Source of the DNA: Marinomonas communis
Lineage (GTDB): Bacteria > Pseudomonadota > Gammaproteobacteria > Pseudomonadales > Marinomonadaceae
Length of the DNA: 64,000 nt
Direction of reading: 5' to 3'
NCBI RefSeq assembly: GCF_004363305.1
Contig: NZ_SNZA01000004.1
Span: forward strand, 310,001 to 374,000
Positions 27,104 through 37,764 of the stretch are shown one piece after another. Each line of letters starts with the position of its first letter. Within the stretch, counting starts at the first letter, position 1. Both the position numbers and the translations under genes were made by a program. The notes beneath the pieces were generated by a model. That model saw nothing but the letters and a program-made list of their open reading frames with translations, made no database searches and was not told the origin of the DNA.

Positions 27104-28450
27104 CTAATTGCCATTCTTTTCTTTTGCAACTCGTTCCACTTCAGCGGCCAAATAATCAACTAACTCATCGACCATTTCTTGATCACGACCTTCCACCATC
27201 ACACGAATTAATGGCTCTGTACCTGATGCCCTCAGCAGAACTCGACCAAGGCCATTTAACTTCTCATTTGCCATGGCAATCGCTTTTTGCAAAGCAGGCT
27301 CCTCTGCTGGAGCAAAGCGAGCTGCGACACGGACATTTTTAAGCTTTTGCGGGAACTTGATTAAGCCTTTGAGCAGCTCATGCAAGCCTTTACCTTCTTC
27401 AACCATGGCACGCAAAACTTGTAGAGCAGCAATAATGCCATCTCCCGTTGTCGTGATATCTCGACATACAATGTGTCCTGATGGCTCACCACCTAACACC
27501 CAGCCATGCTGAATAAGCTTTTCATTAACGTAGCGGTCGCCCACTTTGGCTCGACTAAAGCCGATACCATTTTCTGAAAATGCCAACTCCAAACCAAAGT
27601 TACTCATGAGCGTGCCGACAACACCACCATTGAAACGGCCCGTATCCATTAGGTGATTAGCAATGATGTATAGGACATCATCACCATCACAAACTTTGCC
27701 AAAACGGTCAACTAGGATTAGACGATCGCCGTCACCGTCTAGAGCAATACCAATATCCGCTTCTTCAGCTAAGACATTCTTGCGCAGCAACTCAGGCTTG
27801 GTCGCACCACTAAATTCATTGATATTAAGCCCATCAGGGTTAACCCCCACCTCAACAACTTCAGCACCTAACTCAGAAAAAACACGAGGTGCCACGTGGT
27901 AGGTTGCACCATCTGCACAGTCCACAACAATCTTAAGTCCTGTTAACTGCATTCCAATTGGAAATGTCCCTTTACAGTACTCGATATAACGTCCAGCGGC
28001 GTCATCAATGCGTCGCGCTCGCCCAATCAGACTAGACTCTACAACTTGCATCGGCTGATCTAAGTAGTATTCAATTTTCTCTTCTAGCTCATCAGATAAC
28101 TTACCACCTTGAGCCGAGAAAAATTTAATACCATTGTCAGTATATGGGTTGTGTGAAGCACTGATCACAATACCAGCACTCGCCCGAAACGTACGCGTCA
28201 AATAAGCGATAGCAGGCGTAGGCATCGGCCCAACCAAGCGAACATCAGCTCCAGCAGCCACAATGCCCGACTCTAGAGCAGACTCAAACATGTAACCCGA
28301 AATACGAGTATCCTTACCAATCAGGATTTTTTTATCGTGTTCTTTGAATACTTGGCCTGCCGCCCAGCCCAATTTGAGCATGAACTCAGGAGTAATAGGG
28401 CCTTCACCAACTGCCCCGCGAATACCATCAGTCCCAAAATATTTACGCAT
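27104..28450 (-). CDS. glmM: Phosphoglucosamine mutase
   Basis: GlmM converts glucosamine 6-phosphate to glucosamine 1-phosphate for UDP-GlcNAc, and so for peptidoglycan and LPS. The 448 residues carry the phosphoserine loop ([15 protein letters not shown]), the metal loop DGDGDR and the sugar-binding GGEPSGH. The frame extends five codons further to 28465, but ATG at 28450 begins the family-typical [12 protein letters not shown] and has GAGAG upstream. It overlaps the end of folP by eight bases, so the two are translationally coupled. Confidence 0.97.
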   Translation of the reverse strand: MRKYFGTDGIRGAVGEGPITPEFMLKLGWAAGQVFKEHDKKILIGKDTRISGYMFESALESGIVAAGADVRLVGPMPTPAIAYLTRTFRASAGIVISASHNPYTDNGIKFFSAQGGKLSDELEEKIEYYLDQPMQVVESSLIGRARRIDDAAGRYIEYCKGTFPIGMQLTGLKIVVDCADGATYHVAPRVFSELGAEVVEVGVNPDGLNINEFSGATKPELLRKNVLAEEADIGIALDGDGDRLILVDRFGKVCDGDDVLYIIANHLMDTGRFNGGVVGTLMSNFGLELAFSENGIGFSRAKVGDRYVNEKLIQHGWVLGGEPSGHIVCRDITTTGDGIIAALQVLRAMVEEGKGLHELLKGLIKFPQKLKNVRVAARFAPAEEPALQKAIAMANEKLNGLGRVLLRASGTEPLIRVMVEGRDQEMVDELVDYLAAEVERVAKEKNGN

Positions 28451-29282
28451 TATTACTCTCTTCAATTTGATGCATGACCTTCAACATATCCACATGAGGT
28501 TTCACATCGTGGACACGGAAGATTCGAGCGCCCTTTTGATAGGTAGAAGCATTTGCTCCCATGGTGCCAAACAAACGCTCAGAAACAGGCACCCCTAAAA
28601 TGTCACCAATCATAGTTTTACGCGACACACCAATCAGCACTTCATGACCTAACGCCAATAAACGCTCCGTGTGCTTCAGTAAGGTCGTATTATGGACGAG
28701 AGTTTTACCAAAACCGATACCAGGATCCAAAATAATTTGCTCTTTCTGAATACCATTGGCGACACAAGCTTCGATGCGTTCAATTAAGTATCGCTCGACA
28801 TCCAGCACCAAATCTTCATAAGCTGGTGATTCTTGCATTGTTTGCGGTGTTCCGCGCATATGCATTAAGCAAACAGGCAGCCCAGTCGCCGCAGCGGCTG
28901 CAAGCGCGCCATCCCGTTCTAGAGCTCTAACATCATTGATAAAGCCAGCACCCAGACTTGCAGATCCCGTGATGACAGAAGGCGTACTGGTATCAACAGA
29001 CACAATGGTATCAAAGCGCTGCTTAATTGCTTCCACTACCGGTAGCACTCGATCTAACTCTTCTTGCTCGCCCACTACCGCCGCACCTGGGCGTGTCGAC
29101 TCCCCGCCCACATCGATAAAGTCAGCGCCGTCTGCAATCATGGACTCAACCTGACGCATTGCGGCATCAAAGCTGTTGTGCTTGCCACCATCGGAGAAGG
29201 AGTCTGGGGTTACGTTTAAAATCCCCATAACGCGAGGAAGCGATAAGTCCAAAGACTTATCGCCAAAAACCATTACTGACAT
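28443..29282 (-). CDS. folP: Dihydropteroate synthase
   Basis: FolP condenses p-aminobenzoate with dihydropterin pyrophosphate in folate synthesis; it is the sulfonamide target. The 279-residue TIM barrel shows [14 protein letters not shown] near residue 20, [11 protein letters not shown] near 57, and the [17 protein letters not shown] and GVSRKTMIG segments. It sits 38 bp after ftsH and overlaps glmM. Confidence 0.98.
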   Translation of the reverse strand: MSVMVFGDKSLDLSLPRVMGILNVTPDSFSDGGKHNSFDAAMRQVESMIADGADFIDVGGESTRPGAAVVGEQEELDRVLPVVEAIKQRFDTIVSVDTSTPSVITGSASLGAGFINDVRALERDGALAAAAATGLPVCLMHMRGTPQTMQESPAYEDLVLDVERYLIERIEACVANGIQKEQIILDPGIGFGKTLVHNTTLLKHTERLLALGHEVLIGVSRKTMIGDILGVPVSERLFGTMGANASTYQKGARIFRVHDVKPHVDMLKVMHQIEESNNA

Positions 29283-29320
29283 GAATGTATCACTTAGCTG
29301 AAAAACAACACTGACGAAGC

Positions 29321-31309
29321 TTACGCTTCGCCAGTTGGTTTTTGAGGAATTGGAGTTTCGTCTGAAGAATCAGAAGAATCCGTCATGGTGTCATTTGAAC
29401 CAGAAGCTTGTTCATCAGAAGTTTGTGCCACTTCTTCAGCCTCAGGGTTTGAGCTGCTTCCACCCGCAGATGGATCAGACCAACCAGCCGGTGGGCTTGG
29501 TTTTTTACCATCCATGATTTCTTTGATTTGCTTAGCATCGATTGTTTCATAAACCATCAAAGCTTCAGCCATCATGTCTAGTTTAGAACGGTTTTCAATC
29601 AAGATATCCGTTGCCTTTTTGTAGCAACGATCAATGATGTCACGTACTTCAGCATCGATCTTCTTACCTGTTTCTGGCGAGAAGTAGTTTGCTTTAGCAC
29701 CAGTACCACCACCTAAGTAACCGCCTTGTTCTTCCTCTTCATAAGCGAAAGCACCAAGCTCCTCAGAAAGCCCCCATTTGGTGACCATGTTACGAGCAAT
29801 ACTTGATGCACGCTCAATATCATTTGATGCACCAGTTGAAACACCATCAAAGCCATGGATTAGCTCTTCGGCAATACGGCCACCATATAAACTACACACC
29901 TGTGATTCAAGGCCACGCTTGCTTAAGCTGTACTTGTCTTCTTCAGGTAGGTACATCGTCACACCCAAGGCACGACCACGCGGAATAATGGTCACCTTGT
30001 AAACAGGATCATGCTCTGGCATTAGGTAGCCTACAATAGCGTGACCTGCTTCATGATAAGCCGTGTTACGTTTCTCTTCTTCCTTCATCACCATGGACTT
30101 GCGCTCTGCACCCATCAGGATTTTATCCTTGGCAAGCTCAAGCAACTCCATGTTAACTAGACGACGGTTTGAACGGGCAGCAAACAACGCCGCTTCGTTT
30201 ACAAGGTTGGCAAGGTCTGCACCCGAGAATCCAGGCGTACCACGAGCAATGTTCTTTGGCTCAACATCGTCAGCCACTGGCACTTTGCGCAGGTGAACTT
30301 TTAGAATCTGCTCACGACCGCGAATATCCGGCAAGCCCACGGTCACCTGGCGGTCAAAACGGCCTGGACGCAACAACGCTGGGTCCAACACATCCGGACG
30401 GTTCGTTGCGGCAATTACGATAATACCTTCATTACCTTCGAAGCCATCCATCTCTACCAACAACTGGTTTAGCGTTTGCTCACGCTCGTCGTTACCACCG
30501 CCCATACCAGAGCCACGGTTACGACCTACCGCATCGATCTCATCAATAAAGATGATGCATGGTGCATGCTTTTTCGCCTGCTCGAACATGTCACGCACAC
30601 GAGAAGCACCGACACCGACAAACATTTCTACGAAGTCAGAACCAGAAATCGTGAAAAATGGCACTTTAGCCTCACCAGCGATGGCTTTAGCAAGTAATGT
30701 TTTACCTGTACCTGGAGGTCCACACATCAAGATACCACGCGGAATTTTACCGCCCAAGCGCTGGAACTTACCCGGTTCACGTAGGAAGTCTACTAGCTCT
30801 TCAACGTCTTCTTTGGCTTCATCACAACCCGCCACATCAGCGAATGTTGTTTTAATCTGGTCTTCAGGCAGTAAGCGAGCCTTCGACTTACCGAAAGACA
30901 TTGGACCACCTTTACCACCGCCACCGCCTTGCATCTGACGCATGAAGAAAATAAAAATCGCCAGAATCAGCAATATCGGGAAGCTTGCTACCAGTAATTG
31001 AGTCCAGATGCTTTGTTGCTCTGGCATACGGCCTTCAACGACAACATTATTGCTCAGCAAATCGTCCATAATCTTAGGATCGGCTGCTGCAGGACGCACG
31101 GTCTCAAAAGTATCACCACTGGTACGAGAACCACTGATGGTGTAGCCATCCACTACCACTTTTGCGATACGTCCATCATGAACCTCTTGTACAAATTCAG
31201 AGTAAGAGATTCGATTAGTATCCGCAGAGGTATTAAAGTTGTTAAACACTGTCAGTAACACGGCAGCGATCACCAACCACAATAAAATATTTTTAAGCAT
31301 ATCGTTCAA
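29321..31309 (-). CDS. ftsH: ATP-dependent zinc metalloprotease FtsH
   Basis: FtsH is a hexameric membrane AAA+ protease that degrades misassembled membrane proteins and regulators such as RpoH and LpxC. The 662-residue product has a membrane helix near residues 5-22, a periplasmic domain, a second helix near 100-120, Walker [18 protein letters not shown], the SRH region [19 protein letters not shown], and the zinc motif HEAGH. The C-terminal ~50 residues are a Ser/Asp-rich tail. TTG at 31309 (AGAGG seven bases upstream) gives the typical [11 protein letters not shown] start; a GTG two codons earlier and an ATG three codons later are alternatives. rlmE is not upstream of it, which is unusual. 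Confidence 0.97.
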   Translation of the reverse strand: MNDMLKNILLWLVIAAVLLTVFNNFNTSADTNRISYSEFVQEVHDGRIAKVVVDGYTISGSRTSGDTFETVRPAAADPKIMDDLLSNNVVVEGRMPEQQSIWTQLLVASFPILLILAIFIFFMRQMQGGGGGKGGPMSFGKSKARLLPEDQIKTTFADVAGCDEAKEDVEELVDFLREPGKFQRLGGKIPRGILMCGPPGTGKTLLAKAIAGEAKVPFFTISGSDFVEMFVGVGASRVRDMFEQAKKHAPCIIFIDEIDAVGRNRGSGMGGGNDEREQTLNQLLVEMDGFEGNEGIIVIAATNRPDVLDPALLRPGRFDRQVTVGLPDIRGREQILKVHLRKVPVADDVEPKNIARGTPGFSGADLANLVNEAALFAARSNRRLVNMELLELAKDKILMGAERKSMVMKEEEKRNTAYHEAGHAIVGYLMPEHDPVYKVTIIPRGRALGVTMYLPEEDKYSLSKRGLESQVCSLYGGRIAEELIHGFDGVSTGASNDIERASSIARNMVTKWGLSEELGAFAYEEEEQGGYLGGGTGAKANYFSPETGKKIDAEVRDIIDRCYKKATDILIENRSKLDMMAEALMVYETIDAKQIKEIMDGKKPSPPAGWSDPSAGGSSSNPEAEEVAQTSDEQASGSNDTMTDSSDSSDETPIPQKPTGEA

Positions 31310-31921
31310 GAGCACACCTCTTAACGGTTAGAAGGCCAGATGTTGACATAACACAGGCGATATAACCTTTAATTTGTCGTCCTAGTAGTTGCTTTAACGC
31401 CAATACATCAAAGCGTAAAGTTTACGGGTGACATCAGAACCGAATGGCTCTGTATCGCTTCAAGCCCCTACTAATGATTCTTTTACATGGAACCTTAGCA
31501 GGAAATCATTCTGGGCGTAATACCGTCTTAACTATGTCAAGCAAAGAGACGGCATAGCCGCATCAAAAAGACACTTACACACTTACTATTGGGGCCTCAT
31601 CTGAAATTACAAGATCTGACACCAGGTTTCCATTCAGTCAAAGTAGTTTTTCGTTATCTATGCGGCTTTTCAGTTCTAGCGCAGACGAATTTCATTAATA
31701 TATCAAAAGCTACGTCTTAACGGATACATCCGATCACTGTAGAATTCGCTCAGCGGACCTTTGGACAAAGGTCTATCTGAAATGTTCCACATTTAAAATC
31801 GCATTTCCATACATTCATACGCGCTTTCATCATACCTAATTGCACCGATATTCCGCTATAATATCGCTTAACCGCTGAAGCCTCCAATAGCGAGGATCAA
31901 CCAAGATGAGAAATTTTAATT
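31310..31921. other. 612-bp intergenic region where rlmE is expected
   Basis: In many gammaproteobacteria rlmE (ftsJ, ~620 bp) lies between the divergent yhbY and ftsH. Here neither strand has a coding frame of useful length, and I could not see RlmE motifs in the minus-strand translation of the parts I checked. A 6-bp stem CCGTCT/AGACGG lies at about 31523-31551, with TTGACA within it on the minus strand, a possible promoter element for ftsH. Otherwise nothing recognisable. Confidence 0.6.
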
Positions 31922-32224
31922 ATGAGTTTGACAAACGTACAAAAAAAGCAATACCGAAATATCGGTCACACGCTTAACCCTGTTGTGACGGTTGCTGGTA
32001 ACGGCTTAACTGAATCAGTGCTAACTGAGATCGATCGCGCCCTAGAAGACCACGAACTAATCAAAGTTCGCTACAGCGTTACAGATCGTGAAGCACGTTA
32101 CGAACTGATCGAAGAAACAAGCAAAGTATTGAAAGCACAGATTGTTCAAACCATCGGTAAAGTGGCACTTTTCCACCGCGCAGCAATTGAGCCAAATCCG
32201 AAGCTTTCTAACCTGCTTCGCTAA
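31922..32224 (+). CDS. yhbY: YhbY-family ribosome assembly RNA-binding protein
   Basis: A 100-residue CRM-domain protein, the size and sequence of YhbY (QYRNIGHTLNPVVTVAGNGLTE, then VRYSVTDREARYELI and the GKVALFHRA ending, a variant of the usual G.v.vLYR). YhbY associates with pre-50S particles. It is divergent from ftsH, the position it has in E. coli relative to rlmE-ftsH. Confidence 0.96.
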   Translation: MSLTNVQKKQYRNIGHTLNPVVTVAGNGLTESVLTEIDRALEDHELIKVRYSVTDREARYELIEETSKVLKAQIVQTIGKVALFHRAAIEPNPKLSNLLR

Positions 32225-32234
32225 GAACGAAATC

Positions 32235-32265
32235 ATTAAGGTCAGCCCTCCACACTGGCCTTAAT
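32235..32265 (+). terminator. Hairpin and C-rich tract after yhbY
   Basis: An 11-bp stem ATTAAGGTCAG/CTGGCCTTAAT (one G-T pair, 9-nt loop) is followed not by T but by a pyrimidine tract with runs of eight and five C (about 32268-32286). Probably a terminator of unusual form. Confidence 0.5.
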
Positions 32266-32359
32266 ACTCCCCCCCCTCCCCCTCCTGTATAGCAACGCAA
32301 CACTAAACTATTGAACTTATACGTCGATAACTGTTTCTAAGTAGGAAAGAGACGACGCT

Positions 32360-33160
32360 ATGATTTTTATCGACACGATTAACAAGCTAACACAGCTACC
32401 TGAGCGTGAAGAGCAAACCCATTTCCGTCGCAGGCGGAGCAAAGCTTCTCAGGATAGCCTTACCTTGAGCGAAGCCGCATCACATGTGCAGCAAATCAAC
32501 CTATCCTATGAATATGCAACCGCTTTAACCCCAACAGACAGCATCATTGCCAATATGCTAGAAGCTGTTTTACAACAACTTGAACACCAACACGTTCATG
32601 TCGAGGCGTTAAGCCAGTTCGCACCAAGGGATAGCTCTTGGCAACTAACACTACAAACACCACCACTCAGCCAGAATGACAACACTCCGAGTTATGCTGA
32701 CAGCGCCAAAGATTTAAAACATGAGAAGCAATTTAAGCGTATTGAACTGCATTTGCTGGGCAGTGACGGCACAGATAAACCCTGTTTATTAACTTTTATC
32801 CCTCATCACTTATCAGCGCCATTGCGGCAGGCATTATTCACTCTCAATCCAATGCAGAGCCTAACAACCCCCTACACTTCCAATGAACTGGATTCACTAC
32901 CACAACACTGGCTGTTCGAAATTGATCAGGACGGCGAAAGTGAGCCGTTGACATCGCTTCATACCTCCGCCAAAGCTCAAACAATCCAGTACAACGGCTT
33001 ACAGATTTGGTTTGAGAGACAACAGGATTCACTTCCATTGCTGATCAGCGACCAACAACTAGGCTACATTTACATAGGAAATTACGAGACTTACAGTGCT
33101 AGAGAAGATGAGCCCGAGGAACACGTTAACACCTCAGGCTCGTTAGATCTAAACGCTTAA
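32360..33160 (+). CDS. Protein of unknown function (266 aa)
   Basis: I do not recognise this protein. It has no signal peptide or membrane segment. The N-terminus has a basic patch (HFRRRRSK, residues 21-28), followed by a mixed alpha/beta sequence rich in Gln, His, Ser and Thr, and an acidic C-terminal end (REDEPEEH). It could be a regulatory or cell-surface-assembly accessory protein, but nothing supports a specific role. GGAAAGAG stands 10 bases before the ATG. Codon use looks like that of its neighbours. It is convergent with potI, with only four bases between the stops, so no terminator separates them. Confidence 0.75.
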   Translation: MIFIDTINKLTQLPEREEQTHFRRRRSKASQDSLTLSEAASHVQQINLSYEYATALTPTDSIIANMLEAVLQQLEHQHVHVEALSQFAPRDSSWQLTLQTPPLSQNDNTPSYADSAKDLKHEKQFKRIELHLLGSDGTDKPCLLTFIPHHLSAPLRQALFTLNPMQSLTTPYTSNELDSLPQHWLFEIDQDGESEPLTSLHTSAKAQTIQYNGLQIWFERQQDSLPLLISDQQLGYIYIGNYETYSAREDEPEEHVNTSGSLDLNA

Positions 33161-33164
33161 ATGA

Positions 33165-33980
33165 CTAAAGCGCTTGGTTATCACGTTTTAACTTGCGTCG
33201 AGATAACCACCAAACAGACAAAGTGAACAGAGACACGATCAAGATAATGATCGTCGCCAGGGCATTGATTTTAGGGGACACCCCTAATCGTACCGAACTG
33301 AATACTTCAATCGGCAATGTCGTGGAGCCAGGGCCAGAGACAAAGCTTGCAATCACTACGTCATCCAAAGACAACGTAAAAGACAACAACCACGCTGATA
33401 CCAAGGCAGGCATAATGATTGGCAAAGTCACCTGAATAAACGCCTTTAGCGGTGTCGCCCCCAGATCCATTGCGGCCTCCAGATAGGAACGATCCAACTC
33501 TTTCAAACGTGAGCTAATCACGACCGTTGCATACGCTGTACAAAACGTCGCATGGGCAATCCAAATGGTAAGCAGACCACGCTGCTGGGGCCAACCAATC
33601 ACATCCGTCATAGAGACAAATAGCAGCAACAACGATAAGCCAATGATGACATCCGGCATAACCAGCGGTGCAGCCACTAAACTGTGTAGCAGTGAACGAC
33701 CGCGAAAGCGACCAAAACGCGTTAACGCTACCGATGCCATGACACCGAGCAATACTGCCGTGTTCGCACTCCAAAAGGCTACCTCAAGACTGCGCCATAC
33801 CGCCATCATGAGTCCCTCATCGCGAAACAGTTCGCCATACCATTTCGTTGACCAACCAGCCCAAACCGTTACGAGGCGCGACTCATTAAAGGAGTAGACG
33901 ATCAAGCTCAGCATTGGCAGATACAAGAACGCCATACCAAGCCAGAACATAACCCCAGAAAAGCGAAACGACATTTTCAT
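33165..33980 (-). CDS. potI: Putrescine ABC transporter permease PotI
   Basis: Second inner-membrane permease of the putrescine importer. The 271 residues have six membrane helices and the EAA loop (YLEAAMDLGATPLKAFIQVTLPIIMPAL) that contacts the ATPase. The frame is open to 33995, but ATG at 33980 overlaps the potH stop (ATGA) and has GGGAGG upstream, so it is the start. Last gene of potFGHI. PotC of the spermidine system is the alternative, but the operon with PotF/PotG-like partners favours PotI. Confidence 0.93.
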   Translation of the reverse strand: MKMSFRFSGVMFWLGMAFLYLPMLSLIVYSFNESRLVTVWAGWSTKWYGELFRDEGLMMAVWRSLEVAFWSANTAVLLGVMASVALTRFGRFRGRSLLHSLVAAPLVMPDVIIGLSLLLLFVSMTDVIGWPQQRGLLTIWIAHATFCTAYATVVISSRLKELDRSYLEAAMDLGATPLKAFIQVTLPIIMPALVSAWLLSFTLSLDDVVIASFVSGPGSTTLPIEVFSSVRLGVSPKINALATIIILIVSLFTLSVWWLSRRKLKRDNQAL

Positions 33981-34891
33981 TTGCTGTCCTCCCACTCTTT
34001 CTCTTGATGCTTTCTAAACAAATGAATCGGAATCATTAGAATCAGAAGCATAATCAAAGCCAACGAAGAGGCTAAAGGCCAATCCCGGTTATTGAAAAAC
34101 TCCTGCCACATGACTTTACCAATGACGATCGAGTTCGTGCCGCCCAGCAACTCAGGAATAACATATTCCCCCACCACCGGAATAAACACCAACATGCTAC
34201 CAGCCACGATGCCATTTCGAGAAAGTGGGAAGGTAATATTCCAAAACGATTTTAAACGGCGTGCACCTAAGTCTTGAGACGCCTCAATCAAGCTGTAGTC
34301 ATGTTTCACCAGATTGGCATAAAGAGGCAGCACCATAAAAGGCAAGTAGGCATAAACAATACCGATGTAGACCGCAATGTTCGTATTCAGAATCGCCAGC
34401 GGCTGATCAATGACCCCCAACCACAGCAGCACGTTATTCAACACACCGTTGCTTTTTAAGATGCCGATCCAAGCGTAGATTCTAATCAGAAAAGAAGTCC
34501 AAGAAGGCAACAGTATCAACAGCAATAAAATAGACTGCGTGCTCGATTTTGCTCTGGCGATGTAATATGCCATAGGATAACCCACCAGCAAACACAGCAA
34601 TGTCGACAAAGCCGCCATTTTAAGGCTGTTTAAGTAGGCCGTAAGGTACAGGCTATCTTCCGTAAGGAATACGAAGTTGCCAAAGTAGACATGCAAATCA
34701 AACGCTTGATCCGCCATAGACAACAAAGCGGTATAGGGCGGAATCGCAATATCGGCTTCAGCAAAGGCTATTTTCAAGACGATCAGAAACGGCAAAGCAA
34801 AGAACAAACCCAACCACAGCGTTGGGACTGCAATCACCCATTTCTTTCCAGCGTCAGCATGCAGAGATAAACGAGCGAACAATTTCTTCAT
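33977..34891 (-). CDS. potH: Putrescine ABC transporter permease PotH
   Basis: First permease of the importer, 304 residues, six membrane helices, EAA loop SLIEASQDLGARRLKSFWNITFPLS. ATG at 34891 overlaps the TGA of potG by four bases (ATGA); the frame open further upstream to 34948 lies inside potG and is not used. Longer N-terminus than PotI, as in E. coli PotH. Confidence 0.94.
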   Translation of the reverse strand: MKKLFARLSLHADAGKKWVIAVPTLWLGLFFALPFLIVLKIAFAEADIAIPPYTALLSMADQAFDLHVYFGNFVFLTEDSLYLTAYLNSLKMAALSTLLCLLVGYPMAYYIARAKSSTQSILLLLILLPSWTSFLIRIYAWIGILKSNGVLNNVLLWLGVIDQPLAILNTNIAVYIGIVYAYLPFMVLPLYANLVKHDYSLIEASQDLGARRLKSFWNITFPLSRNGIVAGSMLVFIPVVGEYVIPELLGGTNSIVIGKVMWQEFFNNRDWPLASSLALIMLLILMIPIHLFRKHQEKEWEDSK

Positions 34892-36009
34892 GGGCGCAAT
34901 ACCAGACCACTGTCCGCAGACCAATGCACGTAAACAGATTCTTCCCAAGTGGGCAGATCCGCAAAACGATCTGAGTTGATCATAAACGAATATACGATTT
35001 TACCGTTGTCTAAACGGATATGGTAAACCGAGTGCCCGCCCAAGTAGGCAATGTCATGCACGACGCCGTGACACCAATTGTACTGGCTATCAGGCTGCTC
35101 TCGAGAAATCATGGTTTTTTCAGGGCGCACAGCAAACACTACTTGCTTATCTTCAATCGCCGTTGTGACACCGTAAGAAACGTACATCGGCGTTGCCACC
35201 TCTGTCGTTTGAATGACTGCATGGTCCTGAGCATCTACCGTGATCGTGCCATGAAACAGGTTCATGCTGCCGATAAATTCCGCCGCTTGGAGACTGTTTG
35301 GTGCTTCGTAAATATCACGAGGGGTACCCGCTTGCACGATACGACCTTCTTCCATGATGGCAATGCGATTGGCCATGGTCATTGCTTCTTCTTGGTCATG
35401 GGTCACCATCACACAAGTCACGCCAACACTTTCAAGGATATCAACCACTTCTAATTGCATGCGGTTACGTAGCTTTTTGTCCAATGCCCCCATCGGTTCA
35501 TCGAGTAACAAAAGCTTAGGTGACTTTGCCAAACTGCGGGCCAAAGCGACTCGCTGGCGCTGGCCACCCGACAGTTGCTCAGGTTTGCGTTTGGCGTATT
35601 TTTCCATGTGCACCAAGCGCAGCATTTGCACCACTTTGTCAGCGATTAGATTTTTCGGCATACGGTCTTGTTTCAAGCCGTAAGCAATATTCTGCTCCAC
35701 CGTCATATGCGGAAATAAAGCATAGGATTGGAACATCATATTAATAGGTCGGCGGTAAGGTGCCAGCGAGACGATGTCCTCACCATCGAGGATGATTTGC
35801 CCTGAGTTCGGGGTTTCAAAGCCCGCGAGCATTCGCAATAGAGTGGATTTACCTGAACCTGAAGCTCCGAGCAAGGCAAAAATATCGCCTTTAGCAATAT
35901 CCAATGAGACATCGTTCACAGCGACGACGTCATCATAGGTTTTAACAATACTTTTTATCTGAAGAAAATGGCCATCAGCACTGTCGCGCGAAAGACTCGG
36001 CTCAATCAT
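34888..36009 (-). CDS. potG: Putrescine ABC transporter ATPase PotG
   Basis: Cytoplasmic ATPase subunit, 373 residues: Walker A GASGSGKST near residue 50, signature LSGGQRQRVALARS, Walker B LLLLDEP, switch His in THDQEEAMTMA, and a C-terminal TOBE domain (about 285-370) typical of the polyamine/spermidine MOI family. GAGGG precedes the ATG. It lies 84 bp after potF and is coupled to potH. Confidence 0.95.
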   Translation of the reverse strand: MIEPSLSRDSADGHFLQIKSIVKTYDDVVAVNDVSLDIAKGDIFALLGASGSGKSTLLRMLAGFETPNSGQIILDGEDIVSLAPYRRPINMMFQSYALFPHMTVEQNIAYGLKQDRMPKNLIADKVVQMLRLVHMEKYAKRKPEQLSGGQRQRVALARSLAKSPKLLLLDEPMGALDKKLRNRMQLEVVDILESVGVTCVMVTHDQEEAMTMANRIAIMEEGRIVQAGTPRDIYEAPNSLQAAEFIGSMNLFHGTITVDAQDHAVIQTTEVATPMYVSYGVTTAIEDKQVVFAVRPEKTMISREQPDSQYNWCHGVVHDIAYLGGHSVYHIRLDNGKIVYSFMINSDRFADLPTWEESVYVHWSADSGLVLRP

Positions 36010-36093
36010 TAAGTACCCTCAAGGCATGCATGCCTAGCAAATGTTTGCATTGAAAGAGCAGCCAGTACAGTAGATACGCACTGGCCTTTCCCA

Positions 36094-37191
36094 TTATTGA
36101 CCGGTTTTAATTCGGTTCCAAGCACGTGTTACAGTGCGTGTAGTACGCTGATCCAAAACCTTTGGTAGCCAAAGTTTCTGCATCACTTCTTGCGGTGGGA
36201 AAATACTTTCGTCACCCGCAATCTCTGGGTCAACCATCGTCATAGATTCAGGGTTCGCGTTCGCATACCAAACGTAATTGGTAATGTTCGCGGTGATGTC
36301 AGGGCGCATTAAGAAGTTCATCAAGGCCATGGCACCTTCTGGGTTCTTAGCATCACGTGGAATCGCAAGCATATCGAACCACATCAAAGCGCCTTCTTTT
36401 GGAATGATGTACTGCACAGAGACACCGTTATCCGCTTCTTCTGCACGAGCTGCCGCCTGAGCAATATCACCAGACCAACCAATAACGACACAGATATCAC
36501 CGTTTGCCAAGTCATTGATGTATTTAGAGCTGTGGAAATAACGGTAATAAGGACGAACCGACAACATCAGATCTGTCGCTTTTTCCAAATCGCCTTTATC
36601 TGTGCTGTTTGGATCAAGCCCTAGGTAATTCAATGCTGAGCTTAGCACCTCTGTCGGCGCATCCAACGCCACTACGCCACAAGATTGCAGTTTTTCTAGG
36701 TATTCTTTTTCAAACACCAAAGACCAGCTGTTAAGCGGTGCATCATCGCCAAGCGCCTGCTCAACTTTTTCAACGTTAATACCGATCCCCGTGGTACCCC
36801 ACATGTAAGGCACCGCGTATTGGTTGCCAGGGTCCACATCTTCTAGCAACTTCATCATATGCGGATCTAGATTAGACCAATTTGGTAAAGCCGCACGATC
36901 TAGGGGCATAAAAGCACCTGCTTTGATTTGCTTACCAAGGAAGTCGTTCGTTGGCACCACTAAATCAAAACCAGACTGTCCTGAAAGCAATTTCGCCTCC
37001 AACACCTCATTACTGTCGAATACATCGTATACAACAGAAGTCCCCGTTTCTTTTTCAAAACTAGGTAAGGTTTCTTCGTCAATGTAGTCTGACCAGTTAT
37101 AAAAATGCACTACCTCTTCTGCCTGAGCAGAAAGCGACACCACGGAGGTGGCCGCTACGGCCAAAGCCGACACGCAAGACTTCAATTTCAT
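36094..37191 (-). CDS. potF: Putrescine-binding periplasmic protein PotF
   Basis: Periplasmic binding protein that hands putrescine to PotGHI. Of 365 residues the first ~24 are a signal peptide (ending LSAQA-EEV). The mature start VHFYNWSDYIDEETLPSFEKETG and the WGTTGIG and VIGWSGDIAQA segments are typical of PotF/PotD; YNWSDYI favours PotF. The frame is open to 37215, but AGGGGA lies before the ATG at 37191. It is preceded by the erpA terminator, so it has its own promoter. Confidence 0.94.
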   Translation of the reverse strand: MKLKSCVSALAVAATSVVSLSAQAEEVVHFYNWSDYIDEETLPSFEKETGTSVVYDVFDSNEVLEAKLLSGQSGFDLVVPTNDFLGKQIKAGAFMPLDRAALPNWSNLDPHMMKLLEDVDPGNQYAVPYMWGTTGIGINVEKVEQALGDDAPLNSWSLVFEKEYLEKLQSCGVVALDAPTEVLSSALNYLGLDPNSTDKGDLEKATDLMLSVRPYYRYFHSSKYINDLANGDICVVIGWSGDIAQAAARAEEADNGVSVQYIIPKEGALMWFDMLAIPRDAKNPEGAMALMNFLMRPDITANITNYVWYANANPESMTMVDPEIAGDESIFPPQEVMQKLWLPKVLDQRTTRTVTRAWNRIKTGQ

Positions 37192-37270
37192 AGAATGTCC
37201 CCTAGTCTGAATCATTTAAAAAGCGGGCTATCATACGCATCCGCATTGATGAGATAAAGATGATGCCATA

Positions 37271-37297
37271 AAAAAACCCCCGCTGCGAAGCGAGGGT
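37271..37297 (-). terminator. Terminator of erpA
   Basis: On the minus strand ACCCTCGC-TTCG-CAGCGGGGGT forms an imperfect stem with a TTCG loop and runs into six T, 37 bp after the erpA stop. Confidence 0.85.
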
Positions 37298-37333
37298 CTT
37301 GAACAGAAATAATCTGTCGCGTTTAGGCCGCCC

Positions 37334-37675
37334 TTAAATACTAAAACTCGCCCCACAACCACAGGTTGATGTGGCATTAGGGTTGGTCACAGTAAAGCGC
37401 GCGCCTTCTAAGTTTTCTTGATAATCCACTTCCGAGCCAACCAAATATTGGAAGCTCAATGGATCCACCACTAATTTAACACCATCACGAATGACTTCAG
37501 TGTCATCTTCTTGGTGTTCTTCATCAAATGTGAATCCATACTGGAAGCCCGAACAACCGCCGCCTGTCACATAGACACGCAACATTAAGCGTTCGTTTTC
37601 TTCTTCCTCAATCAATGACTGCAACTTGGCTGCTGCCGATTGCGTCATGGAAATCGGATCCGCTGATTCCACCAT
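37334..37675 (-). CDS. erpA: Iron-sulfur cluster insertion protein ErpA
   Basis: A-type carrier that delivers [4Fe-4S] or [2Fe-2S] clusters to apoproteins, such as IspG. The 113 residues contain the three conserved cysteines, one in [11 protein letters not shown] and two in TCGCGASF near the C-terminus. The sequence ([20 protein letters not shown]) is closer to ErpA than to IscA, which is usually inside an isc operon; no isc genes are here. It lies between prfC and the pot operon with its own terminator. Confidence 0.95.
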   Translation of the reverse strand: MVESADPISMTQSAAAKLQSLIEEEENERLMLRVYVTGGGCSGFQYGFTFDEEHQEDDTEVIRDGVKLVVDPLSFQYLVGSEVDYQENLEGARFTVTNPNATSTCGCGASFSI

Positions 37676-37764
37676 TACTTACTCCACCAATCATTAAATC
37701 GTCATAGACGATTGGAACATGACCAGAATTATCCTCTTAACCGAGTAAATCAGTCAAGTATTGA

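Noticed and set aside
32360-33160. Possible anti-sigma or adhesin role for the unknown 266-residue protein
   Set aside because: No membrane helix, export signal or motif supports either idea.
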